A DNA stretch of 60,958 nt, from contig UCOA01000119.1 in NCBI GenBank assembly GCA_900474095.1, forward strand, positions 1 to 60,958, written 5' to 3'. A program made the position numbers and the translations under genes. Under the pieces are notes generated by a model that was not told the origin of the DNA, made no database searches, and was given only the letters and a program-made list of their open reading frames with translations. Origin of the DNA: Hyphomicrobiales bacterium. GTDB lineage: Bacteria > Pseudomonadota > Alphaproteobacteria > Rhizobiales > Rhizobiaceae. Shown here one piece after another: positions 8,616-16,050 of the stretch. The stretch's first letter is position 1, and each line of letters opens with the position of its first letter.

Positions 8616-10121
8616 ATGGACCATACCCAACCGAAATCCGACGCCGCGATTGCGCCGATCCGCTTCGAAAACAGCTATGCGCGGCTGCCGGAGCATTTCT
8701 TCGCGCGCGCCAATCCGACGCCGGTGGCGGAGCCTTGGTTGATCAAGTTCAACCGGCCGCTGGCTGAGGAACTTGGCCTTGATGCCGACAGGCTCGAGCG
8801 GGATGGCGCCCAGGTCTTTTCCGGCAACAGCCTTCCCGAAGGCGCCGAGCCGCTGGGCATGGCCTATGCCGGCCATCAGTTCGGCCAGTTCGTGCCGTTG
8901 CTCGGCGACGGGCGGGCGATCCTGCTCGGCGAGGTGATCGACAAAAACGGCGTGCGCCGCGATATCCAGCTGAAAGGCGCCGGCAAGACGCCCTACTCGC
9001 GTCGGGGCGACGGACGCGCAGCACTCGGTCCCGTGTTGCGGGAATATATCGTCAGCGAGGCCATGCATGCGCTTGGCATCCCGGCAACCCGGGCGCTGGC
9101 CGCCGTTGTCACCGGCGAGCCGGTTTATCGCGAGCGGGTCCTGCCCGGCGCTGTTTTCACCCGCGTGGCAGCGAGCCATATCCGCGTCGGCACCTTCCAG
9201 TTTTTTGCCGCGCGTGGCGACAATGAAAGCGTCAAGACGCTGGCGGACTATGTCATCGGCCGCCATTATCCGCAACTCAATGGCCATGAGCGCCCATATC
9301 TGGCGCTGCTTGAGGCGGTCGCCGGCGCCCAAGCGGCTCTGATTGCCCGCTGGCTTTGTGTCGGCTTCATCCATGGCGTCATGAACACCGACAACTGCGC
9401 CGTGTCGGGCGAGACCATCGATTTCGGTCCCTGCGCCTTTCTCGATGCCTATGATCCGGCCAAGGTGTTTTCCTCGATCGACCAGGGTGGGCGCTATGGC
9501 TATGCCAGCCAGCCAGCGATCGGCCAGTGGAACCTGGCGCGGCTCGCCGAAACGCTGCTGCCGCTCCTTGACCCGGAGCCCTCCGAGGCCGTCAATCTCG
9601 CCAACGACGTGATCGCCGGCTATGGCCCGCGCTTCCAGACCCATTGGCTCACCGGCATGAAAGCCAAGATCGGCCTGATCGGTGAAGAAGACGGCGACCT
9701 TGATCTTGTCCAGGGCCTGCTGACACTGATGAAGGAAGGACAGGCCGATTTCACCCTGACCTTCCGACGGCTTGCCGATGTTGCCGAAAGCGATGCCGCA
9801 CAGGACACTTTTGCGGCCTCGCTCGGCGATCCGGCAGCGATCGCTCCCTGGCTTGGCGAATGGCGCGCCCGGCTCTCGCGCGAGGCGGGGACGCCGCACG
9901 AACGGGTACGGGCGATGCGGAAGGTCAACCCGGCCTATATTCCGCGCAATCACCGGATCGAGCAGGCCATCCGCGCGGCCGAAGACGACGGCGACTTTTC
10001 GTTGTTCGAAGCGCTGCTGTCGGTGCTTGCGAACCCCTATGAGGATCAGCCGCGCTTCGCCGCCTATGCCGCGCCGCCAACGCCCTCTGAGGAAGTCTTC
10101 CGGACGTTCTGCGGCACGTGA
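8616..10121 (+). CDS. selO: Protein adenylyltransferase SelO (YdiU family)
   Basis: The 501-residue protein is a full-length member of the pseudokinase-fold family that transfers AMP from ATP to Ser, Thr or Tyr of target proteins. Visible family segments are MAYAGHQFGQF, QLKGAGKTPYSRRGDGRAAL, and GVMNTDNCAVSGETIDFGPCAFLD, which hold the ATP and metal ligands. The C-terminus ends Cys-Gly-Thr; this Cys is third from the end, the place where animal SelO has selenocysteine. GGAG lies upstream of the ATG. The gene appears monocistronic. Targets in redox metabolism are known for E. coli, not for this organism. Confidence 0.93.
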   Translation: MDHTQPKSDAAIAPIRFENSYARLPEHFFARANPTPVAEPWLIKFNRPLAEELGLDADRLERDGAQVFSGNSLPEGAEPLGMAYAGHQFGQFVPLLGDGRAILLGEVIDKNGVRRDIQLKGAGKTPYSRRGDGRAALGPVLREYIVSEAMHALGIPATRALAAVVTGEPVYRERVLPGAVFTRVAASHIRVGTFQFFAARGDNESVKTLADYVIGRHYPQLNGHERPYLALLEAVAGAQAALIARWLCVGFIHGVMNTDNCAVSGETIDFGPCAFLDAYDPAKVFSSIDQGGRYGYASQPAIGQWNLARLAETLLPLLDPEPSEAVNLANDVIAGYGPRFQTHWLTGMKAKIGLIGEEDGDLDLVQGLLTLMKEGQADFTLTFRRLADVAESDAAQDTFAASLGDPAAIAPWLGEWRARLSREAGTPHERVRAMRKVNPAYIPRNHRIEQAIRAAEDDGDFSLFEALLSVLANPYEDQPRFAAYAAPPTPSEEVFRTFCGT

Positions 10122-10158
10122 CGACGAGCAGCCGACGCTTCGCCGCGACTGCTTTCAG

Positions 10159-10398
10159 CTATTCCCAGTCTGTGCTTCCGATTGCCGCGCAGCCATAGGG
10201 CGGCAGGCGGTCGTGGAAATTGGCCTTCAACTTGGCGCAGCCCCATTTGCGCAACGGTTCCGGCATGCGGCTGTTCAGCTCGATGCCGACTTCGTCCAGC
10301 GGGTCGCTGGTATTGGTGACATAGATCCACCAGCGCCCGCCGATCACGCCGACAACGGCAACAACTGCAACCAAAAGCACAAACAGCAATCTCTTCAT
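10159..10398 (-). CDS. Small single-pass membrane or secreted protein
   Basis: The 79-residue product starts MKRLLFVLLVAVVAVVGVIGG, a signal anchor, followed by about 55 mostly polar residues with two Cys (GCAKLKANFHDRL and PPYGCAAIG) that could form a disulfide outside the membrane. The ATG at 10398 follows GAGG and replaces an earlier in-frame start that would precede the hydrophobic segment. The family was not recognised. A dispersed repeat lies directly upstream. Confidence 0.6.
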   Translation of the reverse strand: MKRLLFVLLVAVVAVVGVIGGRWWIYVTNTSDPLDEVGIELNSRMPEPLRKWGCAKLKANFHDRLPPYGCAAIGSTDWE

Positions 10399-10430
10399 AT
10401 CAGCCTCGTTGTGAATCACGATGCCGACGA

Positions 10431-10530
10431 TTTACTGCATAACTTCCAAAATCGAAATCGATTAAAGGCGTTATGCGGCTGTTTCAAACTGCGACAGCGT
10501 CCTCTTGCACCTTATACGGCGCGGCGCCGT
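10431..10530. repeat. Two-palindrome intergenic repeat (family B), copy 2, inverted
   Basis: The element reads in the opposite orientation to copies 1, 3 and 5: ACTGCATAACTTCC...TCGATTAAAGGCGTTATGCGG first, then ACAGCGTCCTCTTGC...GGCGCGGCGCCGT. Both palindromes are diverged. It lies between two minus-strand genes. Confidence 0.65.
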
Positions 10531-10533
10531 ATC

Positions 10534-10824
10534 CTATTTCGGATCGCGGCCAAAATCCTTGCGCAATTCGCCCTTGGCGTCTTCCAGAACCTTCTTCTGC
10601 TTCCTCGGCAGGTTCTTGCCAGCACGGTTGATGTAGAAATTCAGCATCGACATAGCGGATCGAAACGGATTCGATTTGCGCCTGTCGCTCTCCTCGGCCG
10701 AATGTTTCAGGGATCGCGCGATTTCTTCGGGGTTCTGTGATCGGAACACATCCTTTTCCAGATCCATGGCATTGCTGGTCTCGGTCACACGCCTGGACCA
10801 TTTCTTTTGCTTCTTTTTCGGCAT
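10534..10824 (-). CDS. DUF3175 family protein
   Basis: The 96-residue basic protein begins MPKKKQKKWSRRVTETSNAMDLE and includes RSLKHSAEESDRRKSNPFRSAMSMLNFYINRAGKNL, which is the recognisable DUF3175 core. No function is established. The high Lys/Arg content suggests nucleic-acid contact, which is inference only. The ATG at 10824 has AGGAG upstream; the frame extends further to 10896 without support. Confidence 0.8.
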   Translation of the reverse strand: MPKKKQKKWSRRVTETSNAMDLEKDVFRSQNPEEIARSLKHSAEESDRRKSNPFRSAMSMLNFYINRAGKNLPRKQKKVLEDAKGELRKDFGRDPK

Positions 10825-10942
10825 CGTCCGCTCCTTCAATGACGTTCGAAGGAAACCGGCTGGCGCGCTCGATTGTTCCATCAATGCACGGAGCACGGGC
10901 CCGTGTTGCCCAAGGTACAGGAAATTTCCCGGGCCCGGCCCC

Positions 10943-11155
10943 TCACGCCATAGCGGCGATCAACTTGCCGACCTCGGCGAAGATCGGCTCGAGTTCCTTC
11001 ACCTTCCTCGTCGCCTCGGCGATATAGACCGAGGCCAGGATCGTGTGGCCCTCGCGCGGCCGCATGAAGCCGACATCGCCCGCTTCCCCATGGCCGCTGA
11101 TGCCGGGCTTCTCGCCGATCGTCCAGTTGGCGCCTGCCGATCTTGTTTCGACCAC
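10943..11155 (-). pseudogene. C-terminal remnant of a class A beta-lactamase
   Basis: Minus-strand translation gives ANWTIGEKPGISGHGEAGDV, then GFMRPREGHTILASVYIAEA and EPIFAEVGKLI. This resembles the last third of class A beta-lactamases: the W-x-[VI]-G-[DE]-K-x-G active-site box (Lys234 region), the following strand, and the C-terminal helix. The KTG box reads KPG. The N-terminal two thirds, including the SxxK and SDN motifs, are absent; upstream sequence is unrelated and contains a promoter and leader region on the other strand. It is therefore a decayed fragment. Confidence 0.5.
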
Positions 11156-11217
11156 AAAAATCAACGGCGGCACGATTTCCGGTTGACAAAATTTGGGAAA
11201 TGACGACATTGCCCGCC

Positions 11218-11268
11218 ATGATCAGAACCGCGAACATCGCCCGTTGGTATTTTACGCTGCTCCCATAA
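11218..11268 (+). CDS. Putative leader peptide (16 residues)
   Basis: The ORF reads MIRTANIARWYFTLLP and then TAA. The consecutive aromatic residues Trp-Tyr-Phe, one codon each, are what a leader that senses an aromatic aminoacyl-tRNA or translation speed would show. No ribosome site precedes it; if transcription starts at the ATG, the leader would be leaderless, as is the trpL leader of Sinorhizobium meliloti. It overlaps the 5' part of the region facing the beta-lactamase remnant. There is no direct evidence of translation. Confidence 0.45.
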   Translation: MIRTANIARWYFTLLP

Positions 11269-11293
11269 GTGCGGCTGACTGATCTCGTTCAAC

Positions 11294-11320
11294 AAGCCGC
11301 CATCAGGCGGCTTTTGTTTT
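11294..11320 (+). terminator. Intrinsic terminator inside the leader of the GNAT gene
   Basis: AAGCCGCC-ATCA-GGCGGCTT forms an 8-bp stem with a 4-base loop followed by TTTTGTTTT. It lies ahead of a gene rather than behind one; the only plus-strand ORF upstream is the 16-codon leader, which suggests regulated termination. Confidence 0.75.
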
Positions 11321-11361
11321 GGACGGCACCTGATGGCGGAAAGCCATTCAGGAGCCTCGAC

Positions 11362-11865
11362 ATGCTGCAGACCGCCATCCCGACACATCAGGCCCATCCC
11401 GCCACGCGCGCGCCGATGGTGACCATCCGCACCGCCAGGAACCGCGACTTGGCCGAGCTGCGCGAGATGATCGCCGAGCTTGCCGCTCATCACGGCGATG
11501 CCGCTGCCGTCACCCCGGAACATCTGGAACGCGACCTGTTCGGCCGCATGCCCTGGATCACCGCGCTGGTTGCCGAAGCCGGCGGCGAACTGATCGGCTA
11601 CACCATCCTCGTGCCGCTCTACCGCGCCCTGCAGGGTGCGCGCGGCATGGAACTGCACCAGCTCTATGTCCGCCCGGCCCATCGTGGCACCGGCATCGGC
11701 CGTCATCTCGTCGGCAAGGCCCGCGAACAGGCGCGCATGGCAGGCGCCACGTATCTCTCCGTCAGCGCCGCCACCGGCAATTTCCAGGCGCACCGCTTCT
11801 ACGAATCGGAAAACTTCACGCCCGGCCCGGTGACCGGCATGCGCTATCTGCAGACGCTGGCGTGA
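11362..11865 (+). CDS. GNAT family N-acetyltransferase
   Basis: The 167-residue protein has the GNAT fold: VTIRTARNRDLAELREMIAEL at the start of the core, the acetyl-CoA loop in LYVRPAHRGTGIGRHLVGKA (R/Q-x-x-G-x-G/A type), and HRFYESENFTPG near the end. The substrate is unknown. The ATG at 11362 has AGGAG seven bases upstream; the long upstream extension in frame runs through the terminator and is rejected. A probable attenuator precedes it. A DJ-1/PfpI gene starts 87 bases downstream and may be cotranscribed. Confidence 0.85.
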   Translation: MLQTAIPTHQAHPATRAPMVTIRTARNRDLAELREMIAELAAHHGDAAAVTPEHLERDLFGRMPWITALVAEAGGELIGYTILVPLYRALQGARGMELHQLYVRPAHRGTGIGRHLVGKAREQARMAGATYLSVSAATGNFQAHRFYESENFTPGPVTGMRYLQTLA

Positions 11866-11952
11866 GGCTGCGGATTTCGGGGCAGCTATCAGCATCGTGG
11901 CGATCGGCGCGTCCGCAAGGACGCGCGTCAGCCAACAAGAGGAGGATGAGGC

Positions 11953-12534
11953 ATGAAACTGGCAGTGGTTTTGACGGAGGGGTTCTCCGATTGGGAATGC
12001 GCGCTGCTGATGGCATCTGCGCGCACCTATTTCAGCTTCGAGATCGTCGCCGCGACACCCGGCGGGACACCGGTGACTTCCATGGGCGGGCTCAGGGTTA
12101 CGCCGGACATGGCCGCGGAAAAGCTCGATGCCGGCACCTTCGACGGTCTGATCCTTTGCGGCGGAACCATATGGGAAACATCGGACGCGCCGGACCTTTC
12201 CGCACTCATTCACGCCTTTCACGACAAGGGCCGCCTGGTCGCCGCCATTTGCGGTGCAACGCTGGCGATAGCGCGCTCGGGGCTGCTCAATCACGTCGCC
12301 CACACCAGCAACGCGGCCGAATTCTTAAGCTCTGCCGGCGCATCCTACCAGGGTGCCACACACTACCACGACGTACCGCATGCCGTCACCGATGGCTGGA
12401 TCGTCACGGCACCGGGCACCGCCCCGATTACCTTTACCGCCGCGATTTACAAGGCGCTCGGCTTCGCCTCCGACCAGCTCGACTATTACATCAAGCTTTA
12501 TGGTGCGGAACATCAGGCCCGGACGGCGCCCTGA
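11953..12534 (+). CDS. DJ-1/PfpI family protein (type 1 glutamine-amidotransferase-like)
   Basis: The 193-residue protein has the nucleophile elbow Cys100 in VAAICGATLAIA and the acidic partner Glu15 in DWECAL, both standard for the DJ-1/PfpI superfamily. Members act as chaperones, glyoxalases, deglycases or proteases; the sequence does not decide which. AGGAGGATGAGGC lies before the ATG. It follows the GNAT gene in the same direction. Confidence 0.85.
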   Translation: MKLAVVLTEGFSDWECALLMASARTYFSFEIVAATPGGTPVTSMGGLRVTPDMAAEKLDAGTFDGLILCGGTIWETSDAPDLSALIHAFHDKGRLVAAICGATLAIARSGLLNHVAHTSNAAEFLSSAGASYQGATHYHDVPHAVTDGWIVTAPGTAPITFTAAIYKALGFASDQLDYYIKLYGAEHQARTAP

Positions 12535-12559
12535 TCGAGTATGGCAAGCCTCTGTCACT

Positions 12560-12690
12560 GAAATCTACCCTCAAGGGGGAGATCATTCTTTTCCCCTCTA
12601 CCGTGATCCCGTAAAGAGGACACGAGGTGCGTGGCCACCCCCCCTTGCGGGGGAGATGTCACGAGCGTGACAGACGGGGATGAAACCGCA
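12560..12690. repeat. Palindromic intergenic repeat (family C, partial)
   Basis: CCCCCCTTGCGGGGGAGATG followed by TCACGAGCGTGACAGACGGGG is similar to the right arm of the large inverted repeat at 41431-41585 (CCTTGTGGGGGAGACGTCACGCGGTAACAGAGGGG). Only that arm is well kept here. A related motif, CTCAAGGGGGAGATC, lies about 70 bases to the left. Confidence 0.5.
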
Positions 12691-12714
12691 ACACGTGCTC
12701 AAGCGATGAACCCC

Positions 12715-13632
12715 CTACTCCCTCCCCGGTACCGCCTTCAGATAGGCCGCAATCGCCTCGCGGTCGCTGGCGGGCAGTCTGGCGATGTTCTTCTGCACCT
12801 CGACCATAGATCCGCCGACCGAATCGAAATCGGGCGTGAAGCCGGTTTCGAGGTAATTGACGATATCGCTCTCGCTCCATCCGCCGATGCTCTTCGAACC
12901 GGGCGTGATGTTGGGAATGCGGCCCTGACCTTCCGGGTTTGGCGCACCGGCCAGCCACTGATCCGGCTCGAAGCCGCCAAGCGCATTGCGCGGGGTGTGG
13001 CATTCGCCGCAATGGCCAGGGCCTTCGACGAGATACTGTCCGCGGGCGAGCTTCGGATTGGCAGTGTCGACGGTCACGCGCGGCCTGTCGGTGAAGAACA
13101 GGAGCTTCCAGCCACCGAGCGACAGGCGGATATTATAGGGAAGCGGAAGATCATGCGGCGGCGCGACATTGGTGCTTTTCGGCAGGGTTTTCAGGAAACC
13201 CCAGAGATCGTTGATGTCCTTTTGCATCAGCCGGGCATAGGAGCCGTAGGGAAAGGACGGATAAAGATGTTCGCCGTTGCGGCCGATCCCGCGCGTCATC
13301 GCGTTGCCGAAATCAGCGAGTGTCCAGCTGCCGATACCGGCCGTTTCATCCGGGGAGACATTGGGAACATGGAAGGTGCCGAAGGGGCTCTTCAGCGGCA
13401 TCCCGCCTGCAAGCACCAGCCGGGCCTCGCCTTCCGACTTCGGCACCGCATGGCAACCGGTGCAGCCGCCGGCCCAGAAAACCCGCTCGCCATTGGCAAT
13501 ATCCGGTTCGCCGAGGCCTTCCCAATGGGCGGCGGGCCAGGGCTCGGGCTTAGTCAGGAACCAGGCGACACCACCGGCGATCGCGCCGAACAGCACCACC
13601 GCCGATACCAGTTTGCGAAACCGTGCGCCCAT
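12715..13632 (-). CDS. Membrane-anchored diheme c-type cytochrome
   Basis: The 305-residue protein has an N-terminal membrane segment (about residues 9-26) and two heme c sites, CTGCH at 57-61 and CGECH at 208-212. The periplasmic electron-transfer domains resemble the cytochrome subunits of membrane alcohol/aldehyde-type dehydrogenases and similar diheme carriers. No dehydrogenase gene is adjacent, so the donor is unknown. The ATG at 13632 lies nine bases after AGGAGG; the GTG at 13641 is too close to it. A cytochrome c' gene lies upstream on the same strand. Confidence 0.85.
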   Translation of the reverse strand: MGARFRKLVSAVVLFGAIAGGVAWFLTKPEPWPAAHWEGLGEPDIANGERVFWAGGCTGCHAVPKSEGEARLVLAGGMPLKSPFGTFHVPNVSPDETAGIGSWTLADFGNAMTRGIGRNGEHLYPSFPYGSYARLMQKDINDLWGFLKTLPKSTNVAPPHDLPLPYNIRLSLGGWKLLFFTDRPRVTVDTANPKLARGQYLVEGPGHCGECHTPRNALGGFEPDQWLAGAPNPEGQGRIPNITPGSKSIGGWSESDIVNYLETGFTPDFDSVGGSMVEVQKNIARLPASDREAIAAYLKAVPGRE

Positions 13633-13715
13633 CAGCGCCACCCTCCTGCCACATAAAACACGACGGCGCCGCGGCCACGTAGGACGCGCAGAGACGCTGC
13701 AACACTTGAAATCGC

Positions 13716-13750
13716 GACGCCGCGCCGGGCTTGCGGTCCGGCGCGGCGTC
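13716..13750 (-). terminator. Strong hairpin behind the cytochrome c' gene
   Basis: GACGCCGCGCCGG and CCGGCGCGGCGTC form a perfect 13-bp stem with a 9-base loop, about 30 bases beyond the stop codon of the cytochrome c' gene on the minus strand. The T tract is poor. It probably separates the two cytochrome genes into different transcripts or lowers read-through. Confidence 0.65.
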
Positions 13751-13782
13751 AGGTCACATCTATGCCGGGAATGCCCGCCGCC

Positions 13783-14226
13783 TCATTTCTTGAGGCGATA
13801 GGTCTCGTGACAGCCGCCGCAATTCTTGCCGATGACGCCGAGCGCTGCGCCGACAGCCGCCTGGTCGGCAGGAAGCTGGGCGAGCGTCGCATCGACATCA
13901 GTGCCAAGCTTGGCGGCCTTGGCCTTGAAGTCGGCCATGTTGTCCCAGATCTTCGGGCTGGCTTCCGTCTCCATGCCGGTTTCCGATCCTGCCGGGAACT
14001 GATCGGGGAAGGCCTTGACGTTCTTGCTGATCGTCTCCAGCGACGCCGTGACCACGGCGCCGTCATAGGGCTTTTCCCCCTTGGCGATGGCGACAAGCGC
14101 GCCCACCGATTGCCCGACCCCCTTCATCAGACCCTGCCGGACCTCCTGCGGCTCTCCGGCCGCCATCCCTGCGGACATGCCGCAGCCAGCGATCGCAATG
14201 GCAATAAACACGGTTCTCAGTTTCAT
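13783..14226 (-). CDS. Cytochrome c' family protein
   Basis: The 147-residue product has a signal peptide (MKLRTVFIAIAIAGCGMSAG, cleavage after AGMAA likely), a four-helix-bundle composition and a single C-terminal heme site, CGGCH at 136-140, which is the layout of class II cytochromes c (c'/c-556). These act in the periplasm in electron transfer or nitric-oxide binding. The ATG at 14226 follows AGGAG. It precedes the diheme cytochrome gene on the same strand. Confidence 0.88.
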   Translation of the reverse strand: MKLRTVFIAIAIAGCGMSAGMAAGEPQEVRQGLMKGVGQSVGALVAIAKGEKPYDGAVVTASLETISKNVKAFPDQFPAGSETGMETEASPKIWDNMADFKAKAAKLGTDVDATLAQLPADQAAVGAALGVIGKNCGGCHETYRLKK

Positions 14227-14414
14227 GAAACTCTCCTGGTCCCGACGCGGCCGCAACGGATTCCGCCCCGGCCATTCCTCTCAATGCGCCGGCATGATTG
14301 CATTTTGCGTTCATGAAGAAAGTAACATTTTTTTGAGATCGAGTTTATGACGGCTCGCTGCAATAACCTGAATTAACAGGAGATTCCTACTCAAGATTTA
14401 CGCGCAGCGCCTCC

Positions 14415-15053
14415 CTACACCGCGGACGTCCAGCCCTGCCAGGCCGTCAGCAGTGCCACGACGATCAGCACCAGGCCGACCGATTTGCCGACCAGCGCGG
14501 TCGCGCGCGGGCTGGCGACCAGCATGTCGCGGCTGCGCCCGGCGGCAAGTGCGAGGCTGCCATAGACCGCCAGTTGGGTGACCGAGATCATGATCGCCAT
14601 GATCAGCGCCTGCGACCACAAAGGACCGAACTGCGGTTTCAGAAACTGCGGATAGACGGCCAGCATGAACAGGTAGGCCTTGGGATTGAGGATGCTCGTC
14701 AATGCCCCGCGGCGAAAACTCGTCCAGAGCGACAGCCGGGCGCCCGGCTCGACCGAGCCGATGGCGATGCTGCTTCTCACGAGAGAAAGACCGATCCAGG
14801 CGATATAGGCGGCACCGAGCAGGAGCAGCACGTTGAAAAGTTGCGGCACCATATGCAGGAGCAGGCCGACGCCGAGGGCAGCGTAGAGCGTATGGAAGAC
14901 ACCGCCTGCCATGATGCCCGCCGTCGCCGTCAGGCCCGAGGCCCGGCCGCCCGTCAGCGCATTGGCCATGACGAAAACCATGTCCATGCCGGGAACAATG
15001 ATGATGCCGAAAAGAAGGGTGAAGAAGAGCCAGAGATTTTCCGCGTAGGTCAT
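14415..15053 (-). CDS. LysE/RhtB family amino-acid exporter
   Basis: The 212-residue protein has five to six hydrophobic helices and the LysE-family opening LLFGIIIVPGMDMVFVMANAL and the SILNPKAYLFMLAVYPQFL segment. The family exports amino acids or their analogues from the cytoplasm. The ATG at 15053 gives the usual family length; the long upstream frame to 15197 is not supported. A WYL regulator gene is divergent across a 119-bp gap and may control it. Confidence 0.88.
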   Translation of the reverse strand: MTYAENLWLFFTLLFGIIIVPGMDMVFVMANALTGGRASGLTATAGIMAGGVFHTLYAALGVGLLLHMVPQLFNVLLLLGAAYIAWIGLSLVRSSIAIGSVEPGARLSLWTSFRRGALTSILNPKAYLFMLAVYPQFLKPQFGPLWSQALIMAIMISVTQLAVYGSLALAAGRSRDMLVASPRATALVGKSVGLVLIVVALLTAWQGWTSAV

Positions 15054-15172
15054 GTCAGTTGTCCGTCTATCAAGAGATGTCCGCAATGAGCGTCGTGTTT
15101 GTTTTTCAAACACTTGGGGACATGCTATAGCGTCACCCAACTGACAGGGTTCTGTCAGGAGCATTTCGTGGC

Positions 15173-15910
15173 ATGAGGAAAACCGTGCGCAAGGCATCGC
15201 GACTGTTCGAGATCATCCAGATCCTGCGGCTGGCAACGAAGCCGGTGACCGCGGCACAAATCGCCGAGAACCTCGAAGTCACCGTCCGCTCGATCTACCG
15301 CGACATCGTAGCGCTTCAGGCGATGCGGGTGCCGATCGAGGGCGGGCGCGGCATCGGCTATATCTTGAGGCCCGGCTTCGACCTGCCACCGCTGATGTTT
15401 TCGATCGAGGAGACGGAGGCGATCGTGTTGGCGCTGGCGCTTCTGGAGCGCACCGGCGACGAGGAACTCAAGGACGCTGCCAAGCGCGTCAACCAGAAGA
15501 TCGCCGGCGCCATGCCCGCGCCGCTCAGGCAAGCCATGCGCTCCAACGCCCTGCATGCCTGGGGCACGATCGCGCCTCCGCCCTCGGGGTTCGACCTCGC
15601 CATGGTGCGCCGGGCGATCCGCGACGAACAGAAACTGCGCATCGATTATCGCGACGAATTCGGAAGGCCAAGCCAGCGCACCATCCGGCCGCTGGCGCTG
15701 ATCTACTATTCCGCGACCGCCGTGGTGGTCGCCTGGTGCGAGCTGCGCACCGCTATCCGCAATTTTCGTGCCGACCGGGTGGAACGTTGCGCAGCGATTG
15801 ATAGCCATTTTCGCGGCGAAGGCGACGGCTTGCGCGATCTGTGGATCAAGGGATGGCAGGTGAACAGAGCGGCGCCAGTGGAGTTGGATGCCGCGGGATC
15901 CGAGGCCTGA
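15173..15910 (+). CDS. WYL-domain (YafY/DeoR-like) transcriptional regulator
   Basis: The 245-residue protein has an N-terminal winged helix-turn-helix (residues 5-60, with AAQIAENLEVTVRSIYRDIVAL) and a C-terminal WYL-type domain (QKLRIDYRDEFGRPSQRTIR, then LALIYYSATAVVVAWCELR). WYL domains sense small ligands or nucleic acids. AGGAG lies about 12 bases upstream of the ATG. The gene is divergent from a LysE exporter, a common local-regulator arrangement. Confidence 0.87.
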   Translation: MRKTVRKASRLFEIIQILRLATKPVTAAQIAENLEVTVRSIYRDIVALQAMRVPIEGGRGIGYILRPGFDLPPLMFSIEETEAIVLALALLERTGDEELKDAAKRVNQKIAGAMPAPLRQAMRSNALHAWGTIAPPPSGFDLAMVRRAIRDEQKLRIDYRDEFGRPSQRTIRPLALIYYSATAVVVAWCELRTAIRNFRADRVERCAAIDSHFRGEGDGLRDLWIKGWQVNRAAPVELDAAGSEA

Positions 15911-15919
15911 TAGACCGCC

Positions 15920-15985
15920 TGTGGGGTGGGGTAGATCCTCGGGTCAATCCTCAGGTTAAACCCGAGGACGACGGAGCAAGAGGGA
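15920..15985. repeat. Imperfect palindrome of the CCTCGGGTC...ACCCGAGG type
   Basis: GATCCTCGGGTCAATCCTCA followed by GGTTAAACCCGAGGACGACG forms an imperfect hairpin between convergent genes. Such motifs are common between genes in Rhizobiales and may act as terminators for both neighbours. Confidence 0.5.
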
Positions 15986-16050
15986 GCGGCTTCTCAAGCT
16001 GGATGGGAATGCGCTCAGACCGCCGCGGAGTGCCCGGCTACCCCTCCCCG

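Larger units (their letters stand above)
11183..11320 (+). promoter_or_regulatory. Probable attenuator: promoter, leader ORF and terminator ahead of a GNAT gene
   Basis: A perfect TTGACA (11183-11188) stands about 17 bases ahead of a weak -10 (ACATTG, 11206-11211), which would place the transcript start at or near the ATG at 11218. A 16-codon ORF, an alternative pairing segment GCGGCT (11272-11277, complementary to AGCCGC at 11295-11300) and an intrinsic terminator follow. This arrangement is that of ribosome-mediated attenuation. The downstream GNAT gene begins 42 bases past the terminator. Function is inferred from layout. Confidence 0.5.

Noticed and set aside
8607..9953. A 448-codon minus-strand frame over selO
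   Set aside because: selO is unambiguous on the plus strand; the antisense frame is a composition effect.
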